This document shows positions 1 to 8,473 of a stretch of DNA of 64,000 nucleotides, piece by piece. This stretch comes from Salinivirgaceae bacterium (GTDB lineage Bacteria > Bacteroidota > Bacteroidia > Bacteroidales > SZUA-534). Under the pieces are notes generated by a model, which saw only the letters and a list, made by a program, of their open reading frames with translations, did not search any database and was not told where the DNA came from. The stretch is taken from assembly GCA_017474765.1 (NCBI GenBank), contig JAFVGW010000032.1, forward strand, positions 1 to 64,000, given 5' to 3'. Position numbers and translations under genes: made by a program. Each line of letters begins with the position of its first letter. Position 1 is the first letter of the stretch.

Positions 1-1
1 C

Positions 2-262
2 GACACCACCGACATTGCCTACGGGAACGGTATGGACGATTTCAGCCGCATCAACAACGTGCCCATTGCCGCCTGCAATCTGCCCGTTGGCCACGGCGGA
101 ACCTACCGTCAGCCTTACGGCGGCGAGTTTGCCATTGTTGCCACAGCCTGGCTCAAATGGCAACTCAAAAACGACGACGAAGCGGCGCTTATGTTCAAGG
201 GCGAGAACCCTGGCGTGGCTCAACGCGAAGGCTGGCGAATTGACAAGAAGAATATTGACTAA
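2..262 (+). CDS. Alpha/beta hydrolase, C-terminal end (5' truncated by window edge)
   Basis: An open frame runs in from the left edge and ends at TAA. The last 86 residues contain GHGGTY, which resembles the catalytic-His region of secreted alpha/beta hydrolases, followed by GGEFAIVATAWLKWQL and a GENPG turn near the end. That arrangement is familiar from bacterial alpha/beta hydrolases of the dienelactone-hydrolase or depolymerase-like type. The nucleophile and acid residues lie outside the window, so substrate and location cannot be judged. A strong terminator follows 25 bases downstream. Confidence 0.65.
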   Translation, partial: DTTDIAYGNGMDDFSRINNVPIAACNLPVGHGGTYRQPYGGEFAIVATAWLKWQLKNDDEAALMFKGENPGVAQREGWRIDKKNID

Positions 263-286
263 CGCTGGTGTTTGATAATCAAAAAT

Positions 287-317
287 AAAGGCGAGTCTGC
301 TGTAGACTCGCCTTTTG
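287..317 (+). terminator. Rho-independent terminator after the hydrolase
   Basis: A 12-base arm (AAAGGCGAGTCT), a 5-base loop and the perfect complement are followed by a T-rich stretch. It lies between the hydrolase and the convergent ygiQ-like gene. Confidence 0.85.
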
Positions 318-423
318 TTTTGTATTCCAACACAAAATCAATTACCAAACTGATTTATCATCACACGTTCAATTGAATCGATTCCGACCTACATTTTCTA
401 GATGTTTCTTGATAATTACACAA

Positions 424-2361
424 TTATCGCTTTTTCTTCCGATTTTTGCCAAAATTTTCCTTTTTCGATTCGTTTTTTTCGAATTTTCGACCACCATTTT
501 GCTTGAAATTCGGGTTGAACGAGCCGCCTTTGGCGCTGCCGCCCAAATCGGCTGAAAGCCCCATCTGCCGTAGTTCGGCGTCAATCTGGCGGCGGAACTC
601 GGGCTTGTACCAGAAGAAGAATTTGCGCTGCTCGAGTTTCTCGTCTTTGGTGCGGGCGGTATAAACGGGCTTCATTGTGTAGGGGTCGATTCCCGAGTAG
701 TAAATGGTGGTCGAGAGCGTCATCGGCGTGGGCGTAAAGTCCTGAACCTGTTCGAGTTTGAAGTCGAGTTTTTTGGTTTCGAGCATCAGTTGGGCCATAT
801 CGCGCTTGGTGCTTGCGGGGTGGCTCGATATGAAGTACGGAATGAGTTGCTGGTTGAGCCCAGCGCACTGATTTTCAGTCTGAAAAATCTTGTTGAACTG
901 CTTAAAGAGCGCGAACGGCGGCTTGCGCATCATTTGCAGAACCGCATCCGACGTGTGCTCGGGCGCCACTTTTAGTCGGCCACTTACGTGATTCACAATG
1001 AGTTGGCGGATATATTCCAACTTGTCGGGCGTTGGGTGGTCGTAGTTGAGCAGAAGGTCGTAGCGAACGCCGCTGCCAATGAACGCCTTTTTGATTTTCG
1101 GGTTGGCCGCCACCTTCTGATATAGTTTGGTTAGCGGTTCGTGGTTGGTATTCAGGTTTTTACAAATGTTCGGGAAGATACACGACGGCCGTTTGCAACG
1201 CTCGCAAATGGTAGTGTCCTGTCCGTGCAGATTGTACATATTGGCCGACGGGCCGCCCAAATCGGACAGATAGCCTTTGAAATCAGGCATTTGCGTTACC
1301 TTTTCAATCTCTTTCAGAATTGACTCTTCGGACCTGCTCACCACAAACTTGCCCTGGTGCGCCGAAATGGTGCAGAACGAGCAGCCGCCAAAGCAGCCGC
1401 GGTGCAGGTTCACCGAGTGGCGAATCATCTCGTAGGCGGGAATGGTCTTGTCTTTGTAGCGCGGGTGCGGCAGGCGCGTGTAGGGCAGGTCGAACGAAAA
1501 ATCGACTTCGGCTTGCGTCCACGGCTCGTATTGCGGATTGACAATCAGCAGTTTGTCGCCCATCAGTTGCAGAATTCGCCGCGCGTGCCATTTGTTCGAC
1601 TCTTCTTCAATCGTCTTGAAATCAACGGCATAGGCAACCTTGTCTTTCAGGCTTTTCTCGTACGACGACAGAACAATGTCCGTATCGGTTTTAATCGTCT
1701 GAAAATCAGCGGCGGGCCGCAGGTAGCCGATTTGCGGAAGGTCGGACATCTGCTCAACGGTGTCGCCGCGCTTGAATCGGGTGGCGAGTTCAATGAGCGT
1801 TTTCTCGCCCATTCCGTAACTCAAAATATCGGCTTTTGTATCGACTAAAATGCTGGGTTTCAGCGAGTCGGACCAATAATCGTAGTGCACAAACCGCCGC
1901 AGCGACGCTTCAATTCCGCCCAGAACAATCGGCACGTCGGGGTAGAGTTTTTTCAAGATATTGCAATAGACAACCGACGCATAATCAGGCCTTTGGCCCG
2001 CAATTCCGCCAGCGGTGTAGGCATCGTCCGAGCGGCGGCGCTTGTTGGCGGTGTAGTGGTTCACCATCGAGTCCATCGCGCCAGCCGAAACGCCGAAAAA
2101 CATTCGCGGGCGGCCGAATTTGCGGAAATCGCGCAGGTCGTCGCGCCAGTTGGGTTGCGGCACAATCACCACCTTCAGCCCCTGCGACTCAAGCACGCGC
2201 CCAATCACAGCCGCCCCAAACGACGGGTGGTCAACGTATGCGTCGCCGCTGAACAGCACCACATCGGGCTGGTCCCAGCCGCGCGCAGCCATCTCTTTCA
2301 CCGATGTTGGTAGCCAGTCGGTGATTTTGTGGTTGGCGTATAGATTTACGGTCTGTTGCAT
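424..2361 (-). CDS. ygiQ: YgiQ family radical SAM protein (UPF0313)
   Basis: The 645-residue protein has the layout of the YgiQ/UPF0313 family. An N-terminal B12-binding-like region contains VLFSGDAYVDHPSFGA and GGIEASLRR. A radical SAM core carries the cluster motif C323-x3-C327-x2-C330 (CFGGCSFC). A second Cys group (CERC...C...C) lies near residue 390. The C-terminus is a Lys/Asn/Phe-rich tail of about 35 residues, probably disordered. The family presumably binds a 4Fe-4S cluster and SAM, but its reaction is not established. The start is the ATG aligned with the family's conserved TDWLP region. The first 41 codons are duplicated about 1.54 kb upstream on the same strand. Confidence 0.93.
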   Translation of the reverse strand: MQQTVNLYANHKITDWLPTSVKEMAARGWDQPDVVLFSGDAYVDHPSFGAAVIGRVLESQGLKVVIVPQPNWRDDLRDFRKFGRPRMFFGVSAGAMDSMVNHYTANKRRRSDDAYTAGGIAGQRPDYASVVYCNILKKLYPDVPIVLGGIEASLRRFVHYDYWSDSLKPSILVDTKADILSYGMGEKTLIELATRFKRGDTVEQMSDLPQIGYLRPAADFQTIKTDTDIVLSSYEKSLKDKVAYAVDFKTIEEESNKWHARRILQLMGDKLLIVNPQYEPWTQAEVDFSFDLPYTRLPHPRYKDKTIPAYEMIRHSVNLHRGCFGGCSFCTISAHQGKFVVSRSEESILKEIEKVTQMPDFKGYLSDLGGPSANMYNLHGQDTTICERCKRPSCIFPNICKNLNTNHEPLTKLYQKVAANPKIKKAFIGSGVRYDLLLNYDHPTPDKLEYIRQLIVNHVSGRLKVAPEHTSDAVLQMMRKPPFALFKQFNKIFQTENQCAGLNQQLIPYFISSHPASTKRDMAQLMLETKKLDFKLEQVQDFTPTPMTLSTTIYYSGIDPYTMKPVYTARTKDEKLEQRKFFFWYKPEFRRQIDAELRQMGLSADLGGSAKGGSFNPNFKQNGGRKFEKNESKKENFGKNRKKKR

Positions 2362-2397
2362 AACTGTTTGTCGACTAAATAAATAGCTATAATATTA

Positions 2398-2868
2398 TCA
2401 TACGTTTAAAATAAACGGCAACAGCATAGCGGCCAGTCCTATGCCGGAAATAATATGAAACACTCCTTTGAGTTCGGGCGAATAGATATGCATCGGATTT
2501 CTTCGGTTGATATAGATATAACAAGGCCCGGGCATCGGGTGGTAGCTTGCACGGTTCGAGATTAGTTTGGGCGTGCTCACATACAGTTTTCCCTTGTATT
2601 TGTAGCGGTACAGCGGGGTTTTTATTCCAGGCATATAGGTGCGAATGGTAGAATAGTATGTGCTGCCTTCAAAGCCGTATCCGCCTCCGCGGATTTCGGC
2701 GTCCTTGACGTTGAACAACTCGGCATAGACCTTTACCGAACCTATTCCAAGCAGTTTTAATTCAAATAGAAAGCCAACAAAAATCAGAAACAGGCCTAAT
2801 AGTACATCCAACGTGTGGTCGGTGAACGCCTCGCGATAGTAATCAATGAAACTATTCAGAAAGTCCAT
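2398..2868 (-). CDS. Small membrane protein, possibly DUF3592-like
   Basis: A 156-residue protein. A hydrophobic segment near the N-terminus (VLLGLFLIFVGFLFELKLLG) and another at the C-terminus (IISGIGLAAMLLPFI) flank a soluble region containing YKYKGKLYVSTPK and CYIYINRRNPMHIYS. That pattern recalls DUF3592 proteins, but the assignment is tentative. I chose the ATG at 2868 over one 14 codons upstream because a textbook GGAGG sits 5 bases in front of it, which is unusual in this genome. It overlaps the end of the upstream gene by 17 bases, so the two are probably translationally coupled. Function unknown. Confidence 0.7.
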   Translation of the reverse strand: MDFLNSFIDYYREAFTDHTLDVLLGLFLIFVGFLFELKLLGIGSVKVYAELFNVKDAEIRGGGYGFEGSTYYSTIRTYMPGIKTPLYRYKYKGKLYVSTPKLISNRASYHPMPGPCYIYINRRNPMHIYSPELKGVFHIISGIGLAAMLLPFILNV

Positions 2869-3637
2869 AATCGCCTCCTTCCGCTTTATGATTAAACAAA
2901 CTGGTAACATCTACAATGTAGCTCTCCGGTTTCGATTTGTCGATAACCACAGCAACCTCGTCGCCCACACCGAAGACGCCTTCGGGGTCGAGCCAGAAGG
3001 GGCGGCTCTCGAACGTGCGGCTATGGTCGGGCATGGCACATTCCAGCGTGTAGTACGATTTCCACTTTGGATAGAACATACTCGACCGTGGCAAATCGTT
3101 CTTTTTTATTTGTGTGATTACTGCAGTGACGGGGTCGGCATGGCTCTCGAGAATCATAATCCGCGGAAATTCGCTGAAATAGCGTCGGTTCTGCCGTCGG
3201 TTACGTGCCCGATACAAGAACGGGATAAAGCCAATGCCCGCAAATGTTCCGCCCATCAGTGCAAAAAAAACTATCGGGAAAATCAGCGAGGAGCGCGTCT
3301 GGGCAGTTTGGGGCTCGTTGTCTGTGATGAAGAATTCGTATTTTCTTCCTATACGATAGACGTATGGTTCCTCCACCAGTGAAAAATGTCTGGTGGAATC
3401 GTTTTCGTCTTTATAGACGAAAGTGTTACCCTTAAAATAGTCGGAGTCCCATAACGGACCGTACGAAACGACTTCAGCCATTATTCGTTTGGCGCTCATG
3501 AAATATTTCACTTTCCCAGGAATAAGGCACAGCATAATTATGAGCATAATTGCTCCCGGAATGCCGAAAATCATGTATATGCAACCTGGTATTTCGTCGT
3601 CATCGGTTTCGTTGTATTCTACGTGGTTGGTAAACAT
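2852..3637 (-). CDS. Membrane protein of unknown function, paired with downstream gene
   Basis: A 261-residue protein with an acidic N-terminus, a transmembrane segment near residues 20-40 (IFGIPGAIMLIIMLCLI) and a second near residues 120-145 (LIFPIVFFALMGGTFAG). Each is followed by a predicted soluble beta-rich stretch. The C-terminal part (FGVGDEVAVVIDKSKPESYIVD) resembles the ligand-free DUF3592 style of its downstream partner. The two genes overlap and form a short operon. Both sit inside the segment bounded by two copies of the ygiQ 5' end, which suggests they arrived together. No enzymatic motif is visible. Confidence 0.65.
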   Translation of the reverse strand: MFTNHVEYNETDDDEIPGCIYMIFGIPGAIMLIIMLCLIPGKVKYFMSAKRIMAEVVSYGPLWDSDYFKGNTFVYKDENDSTRHFSLVEEPYVYRIGRKYEFFITDNEPQTAQTRSSLIFPIVFFALMGGTFAGIGFIPFLYRARNRRQNRRYFSEFPRIMILESHADPVTAVITQIKKNDLPRSSMFYPKWKSYYTLECAMPDHSRTFESRPFWLDPEGVFGVGDEVAVVIDKSKPESYIVDVTSLFNHKAEGGDYGLSE

Positions 3638-3667
3638 GGTTGTATGGTTCTCTAATGATAAATTTAA

Positions 3668-3901
3668 CTATACTAAATTTAACAGTTTACTATACTCGAT
3701 TATTTTAGCAAGTGTCCTCACTTGTGTTCCGCAACGGACAAGATATGTGCCGACCTTGAGTTCGGCGGTTGAAATCCATGTGTCGCCGCTGAACAGCACC
3801 ACATCGGGCTGGTCCCAGCCGCGCGCAGCCATCTCTTTCACCGACGTTGGCAGCCAGTCGGTGGGTTTGTAGTTGGTGTATAGATTTATAGTGTGTTCCA
3901 T
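3668..3901 (-). pseudogene. Truncated duplicate of the ygiQ 5' end
   Basis: The frame begins with an ATG and encodes about 40 residues matching the start of YgiQ, with the block TDWLPTSVKEMAARGWDQ identical. It then leaves the family after FSGD and runs into unrelated sequence and a stop at residue 78. The DNA match spans about 3780-3903 against 2240-2363. It is near-identical over codons 14-40, while codons 2-13 differ at about half of positions. The radical SAM core is absent, so no YgiQ function is possible. It may be expressed as a short peptide, but nothing suggests a role. Confidence 0.8.
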
Positions 3902-4063
3902 AATCGTCTATCGGGGGCGCAAAATAGCACAGATTTGTTTCCGTTGTTGCCGCGCTACTATTTTGGATGGCTGATTATAGTTTTTTACTGATTGGTGAGG
4001 CATTGTGAAATATCCATTACCATTGGTGCTCTTAATTTGAGCAAATAGAGATTCGCCTCAACG

Positions 4064-4106
4064 CATAAAAACAAAGCCTTGCAAGTTGTTCACCTACAAG
4101 GCTTTC
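4064..4106 (-). terminator. Terminator after tRNA-Ala
   Basis: On the minus strand the 9-base arm AAAGCCTTG pairs perfectly with CAAGGCTTT. It is followed by a GTTTTTATG stretch directly downstream of the tRNA. Confidence 0.8.
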
Positions 4107-4119
4107 CCCGTTTTTTAGG

Positions 4120-4195
<76 letters not shown>

Positions 4196-4202
4196 GGCGG
4201 TG

Positions 4203-4233
4203 CAAAAGTATAAAATCATTCCAAACGTGCAAA
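4203..4233 (-). promoter_or_regulatory. Promoter of tRNA-Ala
   Basis: TTTG (4233-4230), 19 bases, then TACTTTTG (4210-4203) on the minus strand match the Bacteroidota TTTG / TAnnTTTG consensus just ahead of the tRNA. The upstream half lies inside the last codons of the deacetylase gene. Confidence 0.7.
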
Positions 4234-4836
4234 TTCAAATCCCATTTCGTTGAAATGTTTTAGCACGCGAGGCAGAGCAAAGTGGAGATTCATCCGCGCC
4301 TTCATCGAGTCGTGGAAGGTGATAATGGAGCCGCCAGTGGTGTATCGCAGCACGCACTCGTAACACTCGTGGGGCTTCACACGGTGGTTGTAGTCCTCGG
4401 GCATCACATCCCACAAAATCATTCGGTAACCCTGCTGGCGCAACGGTTCAATCTGATTTTTGGTGAACCGTCCGTATGGCGGGCGCATTAAATGAGAATC
4501 AACGTATTGCGAGGCCAAATCAACATCGTCGATATACTCTTTGGCGCTTACCTTCCACCCGTTCAGGTGGCTGTAGGTGTGATTGCCCACGGCATGCCCC
4601 TCGGCGATAATGCGCTGATAGATTTCGGGATAATGGTCGACATTGCGGCCAAGACAGAAGAAGGTTGCTTTGGCGTTGTATTCGGCCAGATTGTCGAGCA
4701 CCCATTCTGTGATGTCAGGCGTGGGGCCATCATCGAACGTCAGATAGAGCGTTTTGGGCGCATTTTCAACCTTCCATTGAAATCTCGGGAAGAAACGCCT
4801 CACAAACTCTGGCGGATGGTTAATTACTCGAATCAC
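4216..4836 (-). CDS. Polysaccharide deacetylase family protein (NodB domain)
   Basis: A 206-residue protein made almost entirely of one NodB homology domain, which removes acyl groups (usually N-acetyl) from carbohydrates or peptidoglycan. The family motifs are in order: TFDDGP near residue 33 (metal and catalytic Asp), HTYSH near residue 82 (metal-binding His), RPPYG near residue 118, ILWDV near residue 138, and FHDS near residue 175. No clear signal peptide is visible, so it may be cytosolic or lack its export signal. The substrate cannot be read from sequence. It is a single gene, with the tRNA-Ala promoter overlapping its 3' end. Confidence 0.88.
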   Translation of the reverse strand: MIRVINHPPEFVRRFFPRFQWKVENAPKTLYLTFDDGPTPDITEWVLDNLAEYNAKATFFCLGRNVDHYPEIYQRIIAEGHAVGNHTYSHLNGWKVSAKEYIDDVDLASQYVDSHLMRPPYGRFTKNQIEPLRQQGYRMILWDVMPEDYNHRVKPHECYECVLRYTTGGSIITFHDSMKARMNLHFALPRVLKHFNEMGFEFARLE

Positions 4837-4898
4837 CTTCTAATAAAATTACACTGGCAAAAATATCAATAAAAACCGACATTGGCCGAACTTCAATA

Positions 4899-4930
4899 AA
4901 AAAAGGCGAACCGAAGTCCGCCTTTTATAT
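4899..4930 (-). terminator. Terminator after the TMEM43-family gene
   Basis: The 8-base arm AAAAGGCG pairs with CGCCTTTT across a 10-base loop. The plus-strand run of A to its left is a U-tract for the minus-strand transcript. Confidence 0.8.
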
Positions 4931-4953
4931 CCAACATATTTATAATGTTCAAA

Positions 4954-6174
4954 TTAAGCCTGCGCTGGAGTTTCGGCAGGTTGCTCTGCAGGTGCTTCCT
5001 TCGAGCGTTTCGACAGGAAGATGAACAAACCAACCACAACCGCAATCAATACGATTGCCAAAACAGGACGATAGAACAGCCAAGCTATTGCTATGATTAC
5101 CAGCGACCAAGCAAAGCCAAGCACACCGCTGACAATGCTGATGCCCACGTTGGCGATGTTGGCGAGGAACGGCAGCACCTTGAGCAAGGTAACAACCAGA
5201 CCAAAGACGCCTTTGAAGCCAAAGAACACAAGCAGGAAGCCCAACAAACGGAACAACCAGGTCATGAAGTTGTTCGTGCTCTCGGCTTGCTCCTGCAGGC
5301 TGTCGAGCGAACGAGTACCCATGTAAAGACCGCCAACACCCTTGCCGTGTTTTGCATCAACATAGTGCTCGAACGTATTGTTAACCACTCTTGCCCAAAC
5401 AGTTACAGTGGCTGGCATCACTTTCGTAAAGGTGATTTTGATATCGCCAATAGCCGGATTATTCGGGTTCTCGCCCAAATAAATCTGGTTGTTTGTAACA
5501 GTCACAAAGTTCAGGCTGTCGCCTTTCGAAAGAGTCTGTGCCACAGTTTTATTGAGGTCGGCGATTCTGTCAGCCGAAATGCTGGCTGCTATAGGCTCGC
5601 TGCCCGAGATGCTCGAAATCATGCTTTCCGGCAGAATATATGCACCAACTGTTACATTTTTTGCTTGAAAATCGGCACTTTCCATATTGCCCATCACAAC
5701 AAAATTCTTGTCCTGATATTCTGGGTCTTTGAAGTCCGACGAATTAATCGGCGACGAAGTCCACGCTTTGCTGTAAGTGTAAGTTGTTGTGGTTTCTTGT
5801 TTTCCGCCAACTTTATCCTCGGTTTTCGACTGCGAGTGCTCAACCCACTGGAAGAATTCAACCTTACGCTCAATGCGGATGGCAGTTTCGCCGATACCGA
5901 AATAAGGGTCTGAAACATAATCATCGGTTTTTGCAAAACCCGATGCGCAAATCATTTGGCCGTTAAGTGCCTGATTGAAAGTTGACAAGTCGGCTACGGG
6001 AGTTGTCTGCTCGACAGCGTTTTTAATTGATTTTGCAGTTTTTACTGCGCGGCCCTCATTCCACCAAAGCAGAATTGTACCGATAATAATCATCAGAAAG
6101 CCAGTCAAAATGCCTTTCAATGAACTGGTTACGCGTTTGCCATAGCCAGTTGTTGTTGTTTCTGTGTATGCCAT
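4954..6174 (-). CDS. TMEM43-family membrane protein
   Basis: A 406-residue protein. A transmembrane segment at residues 18-35 is followed by LLWWNEGRAVK, the hallmark of TMEM43-like proteins. A large soluble region of about 230 residues comes next. The C-terminal third holds several transmembrane segments (LLGFLLVFFGFKGVFGLV, VLGFAWSLVIIAIAWLFY, AIVLIAVVVGLFIFL) and an Ala/Glu/Pro-rich tail. Human TMEM43 (LUMA) is an inner-nuclear-membrane protein. The bacterial role is unknown, so only membrane location is inferred. I start at the ATG of MAYTETTT, because the 31 codons upstream do not resemble the family. Confidence 0.8.
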   Translation of the reverse strand: MAYTETTTTGYGKRVTSSLKGILTGFLMIIIGTILLWWNEGRAVKTAKSIKNAVEQTTPVADLSTFNQALNGQMICASGFAKTDDYVSDPYFGIGETAIRIERKVEFFQWVEHSQSKTEDKVGGKQETTTTYTYSKAWTSSPINSSDFKDPEYQDKNFVVMGNMESADFQAKNVTVGAYILPESMISSISGSEPIAASISADRIADLNKTVAQTLSKGDSLNFVTVTNNQIYLGENPNNPAIGDIKITFTKVMPATVTVWARVVNNTFEHYVDAKHGKGVGGLYMGTRSLDSLQEQAESTNNFMTWLFRLLGFLLVFFGFKGVFGLVVTLLKVLPFLANIANVGISIVSGVLGFAWSLVIIAIAWLFYRPVLAIVLIAVVVGLFIFLSKRSKEAPAEQPAETPAQA

Positions 6175-6362
6175 AATTAAAAAGTTAATAGTTAATTCGC
6201 ACGAAAAATATATAGTTTTTGCTAATGTTGTATTCCTTAAATTGAGGAGAAACAAACATTTATGCACTTTTTGCAGTCAGCAATTTGATTTTCAATCAGT
6301 TATTTTTTAGACAAATTATCTCAGACCGAGAACCAACACATTCAATTTCTGATTTATAATCC

Positions 6363-6399
6363 ACAAAAAAACCGCCACACATTGCTGTATGGCGGCTTT
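6363..6399 (-). terminator. Terminator after pgk
   Basis: The CCGCCA / TGGCGG stem has additional weak pairing in the loop. A plus-strand run of seven A to the left gives the U-tract for the minus-strand transcript. Confidence 0.75.
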
Positions 6400-6420
6400 C
6401 GATATTCTGTTTCGGAATTA

Positions 6421-7692
6421 TTATCCAAGAATTGCCTTTACACCCGGAAGAACTTTTCCTTCAATAGCTTCGAGCAGTGCGCCGCCGCCAGTTGAGATGT
6501 AAGAAACCTTGTCGGCCAAGCCGAACTTGTTGATGCAGGCAACCGAGTCGCCACCGCCGATGAGCGAGAAAGCGCCTTCTTTGGTTGCGTCAGCAATGGC
6601 GTTGGCAATGGCTTTTGAGCCGGCAGTGAAATCGTCGCACTCAAACACGCCTGCAGGACCGTTCCACAGAATGGTCTTTGCGCCCTTGATGGCTGCAGCG
6701 AATTTCTTCTGGCTCTCCGGACCAGCGTCCAAACCTTCGAAACCGTTCTCGATGGCGTTCGACGGGCAAACCTTAACTTGTGCGCCCGGTTTCAGCGACA
6801 TTGTGTCGAAATCGAATGCGTTGGTAACAACCGAGTCGGTGCCAAGTACCAGATTTACACCTTTTTCCTTAGCTTTCTTCATTACGTCGAGAGCAAGGTC
6901 GAGTTTGTCTTCCTCGCAGATTGAGTTGCCCACGTTGCCGCCCTGTGCTTTGGCGAAGGTGTAGGTCATACCGCCGCAAAGAATCAGGTTGTCAACCTTA
7001 TCCATCAGGTTCTCGATGATGCCGATTTTGGTAGAAACCTTGCTGCCGCCCATAATTGCGGTGAACGGACGTTTGATGTTGCTCAAGATGTTATCGACAG
7101 CCTGAACCTCTTTCTCCATCAGCAGACCAAGCATCTTGCTGTTGGCGTCGAAGTAGTCGGCAATCACAGCAGTAGAAGCGTGTGAGCGGTGAGCTGTTCC
7201 GAAGGCGTCCATAACGTAAACGTCGGCGTATGAAGCCAGAGTTTTTGCGAACTCTTTCTGTTTTGCCTTCATCTCTTTCTTAGCGGCGTCGTAGTTCGGG
7301 TCATCTTTCTCGATGCCAACTGGTTTGCCTTCCTCCTCAGGATAGAAACGCAGGTTTTCGAGCAACAGAACGTCGCCCGGTTTCAGAGCTGCGGCTGCGT
7401 CGGCTGCCTTTGCGCAGTCGGGTGCGAACTTAACTGCAGTGCCCAGAGCGGCTGCAACAGCGTCAGTGATTTGGCCAAGCGAGAGTTTGGCAGATACTTT
7501 GCCTTTCGGCTTGCCCATGTGCGACATGATAATAAGTGAACCGCCATCGGCCAAAATTTTCTTGAGTGTCGGCAGAGCACCGCGGATACGGGTGTCGTCG
7601 GTGATTTTTCCGTTCTCGTCCAATGGAACATTGAAATCCACGCGGACGATTGCTTTCTTCCCTTTGAAGTTGAAATCGTTGATTTTAACCAT
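6421..7692 (-). CDS. pgk: Phosphoglycerate kinase
   Basis: Catalyses 1,3-bisphosphoglycerate + ADP to 3-phosphoglycerate + ATP in glycolysis, in the cytosol. The 423-residue length is usual for Bacteroidota. Family landmarks are [10 protein letters not shown] at residues 17-26, SHMGKPKG near 58, [12 protein letters not shown] near 110, [11 protein letters not shown] near 163, GGSKVSTKI near 216, and the C-terminal nucleotide loop [13 protein letters not shown] near 380. All expected substrate and nucleotide segments are intact. It is a single gene with its own terminator. A possible promoter element TATATTCG lies near 7765 on the minus strand. Confidence 0.97.
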   Translation of the reverse strand: MVKINDFNFKGKKAIVRVDFNVPLDENGKITDDTRIRGALPTLKKILADGGSLIIMSHMGKPKGKVSAKLSLGQITDAVAAALGTAVKFAPDCAKAADAAAALKPGDVLLLENLRFYPEEEGKPVGIEKDDPNYDAAKKEMKAKQKEFAKTLASYADVYVMDAFGTAHRSHASTAVIADYFDANSKMLGLLMEKEVQAVDNILSNIKRPFTAIMGGSKVSTKIGIIENLMDKVDNLILCGGMTYTFAKAQGGNVGNSICEEDKLDLALDVMKKAKEKGVNLVLGTDSVVTNAFDFDTMSLKPGAQVKVCPSNAIENGFEGLDAGPESQKKFAAAIKGAKTILWNGPAGVFECDDFTAGSKAIANAIADATKEGAFSLIGGGDSVACINKFGLADKVSYISTGGGALLEAIEGKVLPGVKAILG

Positions 7693-7898
7693 TTTATTAA
7701 AATTTAAATGTTAGTGTTTCCCATAAAAACAAAAACTGAACCACTCATCGGTTCGGCGTGCGAATATAAGGAATTTAGTTGTGGAATATTCCTTCATTAT
7801 CGATTTAAGTGTTTCAACTAACAATTAAAATAGTTCGAACAGCGGACAACCTTTTTTCCATTTTTAGGCAAATATGATATTTCGTAAAGCAAAATTTC

Positions 7899-7906
7899 TA
7901 AATTTG
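7899..7906 (+). promoter_or_regulatory. Possible -7 element for the 7932 gene
   Basis: TAAATTTG matches the Bacteroidota -7 consensus 26 bases ahead of the ATG. A clear TTTG at the proper upstream distance is missing, so this is a partial match. Confidence 0.4.
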
Positions 7907-7931
7907 CGTCGTTCTCAAAAGAAGTACATAA

Positions 7932-8453
7932 ATGAAATATTTTAAAATAAGCCTTTTGGCTACCTTTTTTGCAATGTTGTTTAACGTTGAAATACACGCT
8001 CAAAGTGCTGATTATCAATATTTAACAACCATAAAACCCGACATGCAGCGCAAGGTGCTGGCAAATGAGCTCTTTCTCTCGCCCGACGGCAAGCACATCA
8101 TTGTCAACTATGGAAACAAGCCGACATTCATTGTGGCCTATTCAACAGAGGACTGGAAGCAAGTGGCCATTTTCCGACTGACCGACTGGGTTGATTTTTC
8201 AAGCGCTTACGTCGATACCACAAACCAACAGTTCTACGTGAAAATCTCACGAGCCTCAACCCAATACCACCGTCTCGACATGAAAGAGAAAACGCAGGAC
8301 ATTATCCCTTGCGACATCACTCCTCGAGGTTGTCCGCACATCGAGATAAAGATGGATGTTAAATCGCTCTATACCAAAGATAAAAAGTACTATATCGCCA
8401 TTAACAAACAGAACAAGCGAGAAGTCAAAATTTACCAAAAAAGGACGGAATAA
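7932..8453 (+). CDS. Secreted protein of unknown function
   Basis: A 173-residue protein with a signal peptide (positive start, hydrophobic core ISLLATFFAMLFNV, cleavage after HAQ). The mature part contains LFLSPDGKHIIVNYGN, which resembles one blade of a WD40/TolB-like propeller, but it is far too short for a full propeller. The frame ends just after a run of six A. One extra A there would replace the last three residues (RTE) with a 9-residue tail ending at a stop near 8470, so the exact C-terminus is uncertain. The hexapeptide-repeat gene starts 20 bases downstream and may be co-transcribed. Confidence 0.65.
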   Translation: MKYFKISLLATFFAMLFNVEIHAQSADYQYLTTIKPDMQRKVLANELFLSPDGKHIIVNYGNKPTFIVAYSTEDWKQVAIFRLTDWVDFSSAYVDTTNQQFYVKISRASTQYHRLDMKEKTQDIIPCDITPRGCPHIEIKMDVKSLYTKDKKYYIAINKQNKREVKIYQKRTE

Positions 8454-8473
8454 CAGCCCCAGCAGCATACTAA

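Noticed and set aside
2852..3637. Integrase or transposase inside the ygiQ-flanked segment
   Set aside because: I looked for a mobile-element enzyme and found only the two membrane proteins.
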